Shown here: positions 42,622 to 48,736 of the stretch, in pieces | Numbering within the stretch: position 1 is the first letter of the stretch | Layout: every line of letters begins with the position of its first letter | Assembly (NCBI RefSeq): GCF_018619335.1 | Contig: NZ_JAHHDX010000175.1 | Location: 1-48,736 of the forward strand | From: Alteromonas sp. ALT199 | GTDB lineage: Bacteria > Pseudomonadota > Gammaproteobacteria > Enterobacterales > Alteromonadaceae | Length of the DNA stretch: 48,736 bases | Reading direction: 5' to 3' | Translations under genes and position numbers: made by a program | The notes under the pieces: model-generated | What the model was told of the DNA's origin: nothing | Seen by the model: only the letters and a program-made list of their open reading frames with translations | Database searches by the model: none

Positions 42622-44907
42622 TTAGAACTGGTAAGTAGCAGACAACAAGAAGCTTCTTTCTGGTTCATTAAAAGTATTAGCCCCTGCGTTAGATGCTTGT
42701 GTACCTTCACGTTTAACACTTTCGTTAAACAAGTTCTTAACCGACACGTTGAAGCTTAAGCTTTCGTCGAGCGCGTAAATGGCGTTAATGTTGGTGATGG
42801 TATAGGCTTCGCGATCATCAGCTTCGATAACGGCCCCAGAGTTTACGCTGGCCGTAGGGCTTTCTGTCTCACCGTAGTGTTGAGCGCTAAGCACAAGCTC
42901 AAGTGCATCGGTGGCTTGCCAGCTTATTAGCGAGTTCACTGTGTAGTCAGGAACGATAGATAATGGCTGGCCAGTAGATTTATCTTCTGACTCAAGCATC
43001 ACGGTAAAGTTTGTCGACCACTCAATAGTGTTGGTTACAGGGAACAACAAGTTACCTTCAAGGCCAGAAATAACCGCTTCAGGAACGTTAAACCACTGGA
43101 ATACCTGAACGTTTGCCTCGCCACCTTCTTCGCCAGGTAACACATACTCTGGCGGTACATTACCGGTGCCAATTTTGTCTTTATAGTCGTTGTGGAAGTA
43201 AGTAATACCAGCGTTTAAGCCCTCTTCGTTGGTGTAGTTAATACCAATTTCTTTGTTTACTGAGGTTTCGTGCTCTAGGTCAGGGTTTCCTAGAATGTGA
43301 CACCCGCCACCTAAGTTAGAGAAGTCAACTGGGCAACCATTACCTCGGGTGTAGTACACGTAGTTAGGATTTAGCTGATAAAGGTTTGGTGCTTTAAAAG
43401 CACGGCTTATACCACCTTGAACCATAATATTGGACGATGCCTGCCATGAGGCATTCAAGCTTGGCGATAGGTTTGTACCCGCTTTGCTGTGGTCATCGAA
43501 ACGCAGTCCAGGCGTTAGTGTGATTGAATCCGTTAGCATGATGTTGTCTTCAACATACACACCTACAAGCGTGGCATCCGTCTCTGAAGGTCGACTCGCT
43601 GGATCAATCTCTGCGCCAGGAATAGTGCCATCATCAACTACGTTCAAAGAAAGCTGATTGCTAACTGAATCGTCTAGAGTCTCTTTGCGGTATTCCGCAC
43701 CAAACGTTGCTGTTTGATTGAAGCCACCTAATGTTAACGGCACATTCCACTCGGTCTTTGCCGTAATGTTCTCTAGTTTAATGGTGGTCATTTCAAGGCT
43801 ATTAATGCGACCTTCGCCGCCACCTGCAGAGCCTTCACCTAAACGGCTGTTAGACGTGCTTTCGTATTGGATGTAGCTAAACGAATCGCCGAAGTCATAT
43901 TCACCATTGTGTGTTACGCCGAACGTACGGCGATGCATTACTAGTGTTTCTTCACCAATTAAGCTCTGAGGATCGGTTTCAGCCAAATCTTCAGCGTCTG
44001 GAATGATAACGTTGCCGTTTTCATCAACGGGGTAGCTTACGCCTTGAAATGCATTGTCACCGGCATAGCGGTTACCTTGGCGACTATAGGCCGCTTCAAA
44101 GTCCCAACGATTAATATCATCTTGGTCGAATCGAACCAAAGTACGCACATCAATGTTTTCAACACCTTCACGTCCTGCACCTACTGCTTTCGCTGAACCG
44201 CCTGTCGTTACATCTGTTGCGTCTAAATTTACGCGAGGATCGTCGGCGTCTTGCTCGTTATAGTTAACAATAGTGCGGTGAGAGAAGCGCTCAGATAAAG
44301 GCGCACTGGTAACAAGGTTAAAACGACGGTTATCGCCTTCGTATTTATTTGAAGAAAGTTCTGTTTGAGCAGTGATAGTGGTAGAGGCTTCATCAGGAGA
44401 TTTAGTGATGATATTGATGACACCACCTGATGCACCAGAGCCATAGCGAGCCGCCGCTGGACCACGAATAACTTCAATGCTCTCAATCGCTTCAGCAGGG
44501 ACCCAGTTGCTGTCGCCTTGTGTGTTTCGTTCGCCTGAACGCCCCATTTTTACAGAATTGCGCGACAACACCGGCTTACCGTCAATTAATATAAGCGTAT
44601 TTTCTGGACCCATTCCACGAATGTCGATTTGACGTTTGTTGCCATACTGTCCTGAACTTGAATTGCCTGTAAGGTTGATACCCGGCATAGTTCTTACAAT
44701 TTCAGCGATATCGTTAGTGACAGGACGACGTTTGAAATCTTCTTCAGTGATGATAGACACGCCTTGGGCTTGCTTCAGTTCTTCAGAAGCAGATTGCACT
44801 ACGGTGGTGTCGAGCGTTTCTATCTCTTCACTTTGCGCCAGCACACCCGCTGACAACATGGGAAACAGGGTTCCTAACAAAATAATGCGCTTACCATTTA
44901 CAGGCAT
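42622..44907 (-). CDS. TonB-dependent ferric siderophore receptor (FepA-like)
   Basis: The 761-residue outer-membrane receptor has a signal peptide (ending VLAQ), a TonB-box-like stretch (ETLDTTVV), a plug domain (about 45-170), and a 22-strand barrel ending in aromatic Phe (LSATYQF). The plug contains KRQIDIRGMGPENTLILIDG, NSVKMGRSGERNTQGDSNWVP and RGPAAARYGSGASGGVINII, close to E. coli FepA, so a catecholate siderophore is the likely ligand. I start at 44907 (AAGGA 7 bases upstream, correct signal peptide); a longer reading to 44955 adds 16 residues. A perfect Fur box lies 295 bases upstream, and the TonB2 operon follows. Confidence 0.92.
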   Translation of the reverse strand: MPVNGKRIILLGTLFPMLSAGVLAQSEEIETLDTTVVQSASEELKQAQGVSIITEEDFKRRPVTNDIAEIVRTMPGINLTGNSSSGQYGNKRQIDIRGMGPENTLILIDGKPVLSRNSVKMGRSGERNTQGDSNWVPAEAIESIEVIRGPAAARYGSGASGGVINIITKSPDEASTTITAQTELSSNKYEGDNRRFNLVTSAPLSERFSHRTIVNYNEQDADDPRVNLDATDVTTGGSAKAVGAGREGVENIDVRTLVRFDQDDINRWDFEAAYSRQGNRYAGDNAFQGVSYPVDENGNVIIPDAEDLAETDPQSLIGEETLVMHRRTFGVTHNGEYDFGDSFSYIQYESTSNSRLGEGSAGGGEGRINSLEMTTIKLENITAKTEWNVPLTLGGFNQTATFGAEYRKETLDDSVSNQLSLNVVDDGTIPGAEIDPASRPSETDATLVGVYVEDNIMLTDSITLTPGLRFDDHSKAGTNLSPSLNASWQASSNIMVQGGISRAFKAPNLYQLNPNYVYYTRGNGCPVDFSNLGGGCHILGNPDLEHETSVNKEIGINYTNEEGLNAGITYFHNDYKDKIGTGNVPPEYVLPGEEGGEANVQVFQWFNVPEAVISGLEGNLLFPVTNTIEWSTNFTVMLESEDKSTGQPLSIVPDYTVNSLISWQATDALELVLSAQHYGETESPTASVNSGAVIEADDREAYTITNINAIYALDESLSFNVSVKNLFNESVKREGTQASNAGANTFNEPERSFLLSATYQF

Positions 44908-45201
44908 TTGATAATCCTTAATAAGTTGAGTGTTGGCCAGCCAGTGGCTCACCATTTCAAAATGTTGTGTCTTGTTATGCGCGGCTCATCTTCATAAATG
45001 GCGATTACGCCAAATAAGAGCAAAGCACTAACTATTTGAGTTAGGGCAACTGGTGTAATTATTATTCCAAGAATGGATGCCAAAAAATGTGACTACCCGC
45101 AGCAACTCACATCCCCCGTCTGTCACAGGGAATTGTCACCGTTTAATTTCTCTTCTTATTTGCAAGAAGCGACTAATCATACTCAAATCGCGAAACATCT
45201 T

Positions 45202-45220
45202 AATGACAATGATTATCATT
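45202..45220. promoter_or_regulatory. Fur box upstream of the FepA-like receptor
   Basis: AATGACAATGATTATCATT matches all fixed positions of the AATGANAATNATTNTCATT Fur consensus. It lies about 295 bases upstream of the receptor start, which implies either a long leader or an additional promoter. Iron repression of the receptor is strongly suggested. Confidence 0.88.
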
Positions 45221-45500
45221 AGCAATTAAATTATTATTTAAAGGCTTTTTAATTTCTTTACATAAAAATGACGAATAAGCTTAAGCACCGCTAAATACAC
45301 CTTCAGAAACCCTTACAGCACAGCCCGACTACGAAAATCCGGCTTGGGAAGCGACTAACTTCAGGGATCTGGGCGTGTCTGCCTTTAAGGCTTGTCGACA
45401 AGAATTGGATAGTTGGGTTTATTTAATTGTAAGAGCAAGCTTATATGGCACTCTTTGTCATTGAATATAGGTGTTAAGTAAAGTCGGCGTAGTAGCGGTT

Positions 45501-45532
45501 TTAGTGCGCATACTTAGTGGTATGCGCACTAA
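45501..45532. repeat. 13-bp inverted repeat after the esterase gene
   Basis: TTAGTGCGCATAC and GTATGCGCACTAA are perfect complements around a six-base loop. They lie 5 bases after the esterase stop. Neither side has a T-run, so it is a stable hairpin rather than a classical terminator. Confidence 0.85.
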
Positions 45533-45537
45533 GCTGA

Positions 45538-46578
45538 TTAAGTAGTAGAGAGAAAAAAGGATTTCATCGATTTGTAGGTGGTCTTTGATTCTGGCGTTTT
45601 ATAGAAAATCAAATATTCGGCGTGAGATAGCCCTTCAAAAATTTCTATCTGCGCAACGCCTCCAGCGTCGCGTATTGCACGATTCACTCTTACCGTGTCG
45701 CTTAAAAACATGTCTCGCGTCCCTGTCACCAGTAAAGTTGGTGGGAATGCTTCAAATGAACCGTAAAGTGGCGATATTGCAGGTTCTGTTAGTGCTCTTT
45801 TACCTGCATATAATTTAGCGGCAGCTTCAAGTACCCCATCGTAGGTCACCAACACACCGTCTATACTCTCGTTTGTGTAAAGACTGTCGCTGGTTTTGGT
45901 AAGGTCGGCCCAAGGCGTGCCTGCATACACAGCTTTTGGTAGAGGACTCTTACTGCTGATAAGAGACTGGACTAGTGAAAGCACTAAACCGCCTCCTGCC
46001 GATGTCCCTCCCACAAATACATTTCCCTCACCAACTTGGTCGAGTAAAGCATTGTAAACGGCAACTACGTCATTCAGTGCTGCTGGAAAAGGAAACGTTG
46101 GTGGCATTCTATAGTCAACGCTATACACCACAATACCTAACCTTTCAGCGACGAGAAGCCCTTCTTCGATACTAGGCAGCCCCCCAAAAAGGACAAACGC
46201 CCCACCATGAAAATCGAGATAAACTTTATCCTTAAATTCCGGTGTAATCGCCTTAGGTGTCAACTTGCGCACTACTACACCATTTAATTTCATAAGCTCA
46301 ACATCTACATTAAGCTCTTTCTTCATCTTTTTAATCTTTTTCTTTTGCTCGCTATTTCTAGCGTGAGCATAGTTTCTCCACGCTTCATTAGTACCAGGCG
46401 TACTTGCTTTTACTTCTTCTTTGGTGAAGTGAGGAAAGGCTGATATGTTTTCTACCAGTGCTTCACTGGCTGCTTGTGGTAATGGGGGCTTATTATTGTT
46501 CATAGGGCTTGTGGTAGCTAATGTAGTAGGAGTAAACAAGAATGTAGGTACATACATCAGTAGGTATATAAATTTCAT
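45538..46578 (-). CDS. Alpha/beta hydrolase, HSL family esterase, probably secreted
   Basis: The 346-residue product has a signal-peptide-like N-terminus (MKFIYLLMYVPTFLFTPTTLA) from the ATG at 46578; a 20-residue longer reading is possible. The core shows the oxyanion-hole motif DFHGGAFVLFGG (HGGA), the nucleophile elbow GGTSAGGGL (Ser), an acid in VTGTRDMFLSD, and the catalytic His in LSHAEYLIF, as in the hormone-sensitive lipase family. Substrates are probably short-chain esters; the natural one is unknown. It stands alone, with a hairpin just after the stop. Confidence 0.85.
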   Translation of the reverse strand: MKFIYLLMYVPTFLFTPTTLATTSPMNNNKPPLPQAASEALVENISAFPHFTKEEVKASTPGTNEAWRNYAHARNSEQKKKIKKMKKELNVDVELMKLNGVVVRKLTPKAITPEFKDKVYLDFHGGAFVLFGGLPSIEEGLLVAERLGIVVYSVDYRMPPTFPFPAALNDVVAVYNALLDQVGEGNVFVGGTSAGGGLVLSLVQSLISSKSPLPKAVYAGTPWADLTKTSDSLYTNESIDGVLVTYDGVLEAAAKLYAGKRALTEPAISPLYGSFEAFPPTLLVTGTRDMFLSDTVRVNRAIRDAGGVAQIEIFEGLSHAEYLIFYKTPESKTTYKSMKSFFLSTT

Positions 46579-46878
46579 AATGAATAAACGCCTGACGTCG
46601 ATGAGTATCTTTCTATAAAAGTTAAGGTACGTGAACACTAAATGTAAAGCTTAGTATAATTAGCGGCTTCAATTGTTAGCTTTCACTTCGCTCTAGATGC
46701 GTTTTTCCGGTTGGTTTGAAAACACTGCACTAAGTACAGGTTATATCTAGATTGCAATTTGCTATGCTAGCTTATAATTTACTCACTACCGCTCAAATTA
46801 TTACGATTTTTTAAAAAGCGAAGGGATACCAGATCGCACGCTTTAACTAATAATAAGTACATAACCTTAGGGATGAAG

Positions 46879-47766
46879 ATGAAAAGCTTTTCTATACACA
46901 AACTACTGTTCTCATTAGGACTCGCTGTATCTACAGTAACAACTGCCATAGCCGACACTGATAGCCAAACGTCCGTTTGGAAAGTGTCTAATGGGGAAGA
47001 CACCGTATATGTAGGTGGCACTATCCATATTTTACCCATTTCTGAATTCCCCCTGCCGAGTGAATTTACTGACGTTTATGAGCAAGCAGACACATTGGTT
47101 TTCGAAGTAAAAATGCCAGACCCTACAGATATTGAAGGTCAGCAGAAAATGATGGCAGGGCTTGCTTATGCAGAAGGCAAAACGCTTAAAGATGACGTTT
47201 CAGAAGAAACCTATCAGGCCCTTAATGCTTATTTAACTAATTTCGGAGCTACTGCAGATCAGTTAGCTCGATTTAAGCCAGGTATGGTTGCATCAATGCT
47301 AGTTGCTATGGAAGCACAACGCTCTCAAATGGCCGGGCAAGGTGTAGATGCTTATTTCATGCAGTTAGCGGAACGTGATGGTAAAACAAGTGAATACTTA
47401 GAATCACTAGATTTCCAAATTAACATGCTTGCGAACATGGGCGCAGGTGAAGAAGATCGCCTTATTTCTGAAACGCTGGAGACCTTACCAGAGCTAAAAG
47501 ACATGCTACGAAGCACTATAAAAGCATGGAGAAACGGTGACACTGAACAGATTGATGAGCTAGTAGTAGATACGTTCAAACGTGAATCACCAGCTTCTTA
47601 TGATGATGTGTTTACCAAACGCAACCAACACTGGCTACCTCAAATTGAAGCTATGTTCGGCGATGAAGACCAAGAGTTTGTTTTGGTGGGCGCGGGGCAC
47701 CTAGTTGGTGATGACAGTGTAATTGCCCTACTACAAGCTAAAGGTTACAAAATAGAACAAATGTAA
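46879..47766 (+). CDS. TraB/GumN family protein
   Basis: The roughly 295-residue protein has a signal peptide (about 22 residues, ending IADTD) and TraB/GumN landmarks: VYVGGTIHILP with the conserved His near the N-terminus, KPGMVASMLV, GVDAYFMQLAERDGK, and the C-terminal VLVGAGHLVGDDSVI. The family (also called TIKI-like) is predicted to be metal-dependent hydrolases. The second ATG (46879) has AGGG 6 bases upstream, whereas the first abuts it. It is monocistronic with a strong terminator. Confidence 0.87.
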   Translation: MKSFSIHKLLFSLGLAVSTVTTAIADTDSQTSVWKVSNGEDTVYVGGTIHILPISEFPLPSEFTDVYEQADTLVFEVKMPDPTDIEGQQKMMAGLAYAEGKTLKDDVSEETYQALNAYLTNFGATADQLARFKPGMVASMLVAMEAQRSQMAGQGVDAYFMQLAERDGKTSEYLESLDFQINMLANMGAGEEDRLISETLETLPELKDMLRSTIKAWRNGDTEQIDELVVDTFKRESPASYDDVFTKRNQHWLPQIEAMFGDEDQEFVLVGAGHLVGDDSVIALLQAKGYKIEQM

Positions 47767-47795
47767 TTCGCTTTTGGCACAGGAATATCAAGACT

Positions 47796-47823
47796 AAAGC
47801 TAGGCAGATGCCTAGCTTTTTTA
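47796..47823 (+). terminator. Intrinsic terminator after the TraB/GumN gene
   Basis: AAAGCTAGGCA and TGCCTAGCTTT are perfect complements around two bases, followed by a T-run (TTTTTT). Confidence 0.9.
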
Positions 47824-47931
47824 TATCAGTTTTCTATAAAATTACGCTTAGGCTTATGTCTAAATTGAAACGTTTGCTTGATGGTATACACTAGGTGATC
47901 AGCGGTTTAAAATTTATAAGAGCGGTAGGGT

Positions 47932-48402
47932 ATGCAAAACAAAAATAATGGCTTCACACTGATAGAGCTAATTATAGTGATTGTTTTGCTTGGCATACTT
48001 GCTGTTACTGCAGCTCCAAAGCTTCTAAACATTCAAAAAGACGCGCAAGCTGGCGCGCTGCAGGGTTTAAAATCAGCCTTAGTCGCTTCTTCAGATATTG
48101 TCTATGCTAAATCACTCCTTGAGGGTGTTGATGGTAGCGCTGATAGCACCCTAACCTCAGGAATTCGTGTACGTTATGGCTACCCTTACGCAACACAAAC
48201 GAATTTAAAGCTTGTAGCAGACTTCACCGAAGACGATTGGAAACTTACAGGCTCGGCCCCTGAAGTGATATTTACCCTAGAAAGACAAACTAGCGGCCTT
48301 AGCAATGAAGAGATTGAAGAAGACGAAGTATGTAAGCTTACCTATCGTCATCCCAATCAAGGTGAAAAGCCCACTATAACCGTGAATAACTGTAACGCAT
48401 AA
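47932..48402 (+). CDS. Type IV pilin, MSHA-like
   Basis: The 156-residue protein has a short basic leader, the prepilin cleavage site NG|FTLIE with Glu at position +5, and the hydrophobic helix IIVIVLLGILAVTAAP. The mature domain has KLLNIQKDAQAGALQGLKSAL, as in MSHA major pilins, and two C-terminal Cys (VCKLTY ... VNNCNA) that can close the D-region loop. AGGG lies just before the ATG. No assembly genes are nearby in the window, so it may be an orphan or minor pilin, or lie at the edge of a pilus locus. Confidence 0.82.
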   Translation: MQNKNNGFTLIELIIVIVLLGILAVTAAPKLLNIQKDAQAGALQGLKSALVASSDIVYAKSLLEGVDGSADSTLTSGIRVRYGYPYATQTNLKLVADFTEDDWKLTGSAPEVIFTLERQTSGLSNEEIEEDEVCKLTYRHPNQGEKPTITVNNCNA

Positions 48403-48503
48403 CGCAACCTTCGCGCAGTAATAACAGAAACTCCTCACGCATTTCTACAGTCCTCACAAGCTTAATAGTTGCCAAACTGGAGTACTTGTTCAACCTAGAA
48501 CTT

Positions 48504-48567
48504 TCAGCTGCATGGCAGCAGCTGCGAAGCCGCTAATACAAAAGCACGGATGGGTTCACGACGTGTT
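48504..48567 (+). repeat. Intergenic repeat, copy 1
   Basis: The copy begins TCAGCTGCATGG and continues through GAAGCCGC to GGATGGGTTCACGACGTGTT. It aligns with the copy at 48634-48688, with small insertions. It resembles dispersed intergenic repeats of marine gammaproteobacteria; I cannot name it. Confidence 0.55.
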
Positions 48568-48633
48568 ATTGCCTTCCTCTTCAAGCTTTTTGCTATGCCA
48601 ATTAAAGAGGGAGTGAAGCCCCATCAAAAACTC

Positions 48634-48688
48634 TCAGCTGCAGGGACGCTGATTGAGGCCGCCAAGGATGTCTTTACGGCGCGTTTCA
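48634..48688 (+). repeat. Intergenic repeat, copy 2
   Basis: The copy begins TCAGCTGCAGGG and continues through GAGGCCGCC to GGATGTCTTTACGGCGCGTT. It shares the order and spacing of blocks with copy 1 but has diverged. Confidence 0.55.
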
Positions 48689-48736
48689 GAGGGCACAACA
48701 ATCACGAACTAAATCGCAGGCATAAAAAAAGCGCAC

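Larger units (their letters stand above)
44908..45537. other. 630-bp region: receptor leader, Fur box, coding-like remnant, hairpin
   Basis: The left part is the receptor leader and promoter with the Fur box. A 59-codon open frame at 45285-45464 (including QPDYENPAWEATNFRDLG and RQELDSWVYLIVRASLYG) reads like protein on the plus strand but has no good start, so it may be a remnant. A 13-bp perfect inverted repeat lies at 45501-45532 just after the esterase gene. Confidence 0.5.
48403..48736. other. Non-coding tail with a diverged intergenic repeat
   Basis: No gene is supported in these 334 bases. The stretch contains two diverged direct copies of one motif (see the repeat entries), and the window ends inside an A-rich segment. 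Confidence 0.6.

Overview
The window reads as a stretch of chromosome from a marine gammaproteobacterium of the Alteromonas/Alteromonadales type. I infer this from moderate GC content, the protein families present (PanP decarboxylase beside panBC, a 'dedicated sortase' type two-component pair, a TonB2-type energy system, c-di-GMP EAL/HDOD proteins, a MSHA-like pilin), and E. coli-like core gene order (rsmD/ftsY-ftsE-ftsX; sfsA-dksA-gluQ-pcnB-folK-panB-panC; yadGH nearby). I see no rRNA, tRNA, CRISPR array, insertion sequence or prophage.

Layout. 1-2.8 kb: two tandem paralogous EAL-HDOD proteins. 2.8-8.1 kb: ftsYEX on the minus strand with rsmD divergent from it, then a YjaG-like protein and a MarC-like membrane protein. 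FtsY carries ten 18-residue Ala/Glu/Lys repeats. 8.1-18.2 kb: a small helix-turn-helix protein, pepB, sfsA, dksA, gluQ, pcnB (probably with a non-AUG start), folK, panB, panC and the convergent PLP decarboxylase panP. 18.7-22 kb: a degenerate EAL protein, a TrmB-like methyltransferase and the YadGH-type ABC exporter. 22.7-27.8 kb: a PdsR/PdsS-like two-component pair without a sortase gene, then a translationally coupled cupredoxin-like protein and probable beta-barrel protein. 27.8-33.4 kb: a TonB-domain protein, a CNNM/CBS membrane protein, an SO_0444-type metal permease, and a CstA transporter broken by a frameshift.

33.7-45.2 kb is an iron-acquisition island, all on the minus strand. A FepA-like TonB-dependent receptor is followed by a six-gene TonB2 energy system (DUF3450, TtpC-like, ExbB, ExbD, TonB, TPR). 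Next comes a four-gene set: PepSY membrane protein, DUF2271 protein, DUF4198 protein and a membrane-anchored flavodoxin/FAD/NAD(P)H reductase. A Fur-box-like palindrome lies upstream of the receptor and another upstream of the four-gene set, so both halves are probably iron-repressed. My inference is that the receptor and TonB2 bring the ferric complex into the periplasm, while the PepSY/DUF2271/DUF4198/reductase set handles reduction or periplasmic processing. This is the best candidate here for an under-described system.

45.5-48.7 kb: an HSL-family esterase, a TraB/GumN protein, a MSHA-like pilin, and a non-coding tail with two diverged copies of an intergenic repeat.
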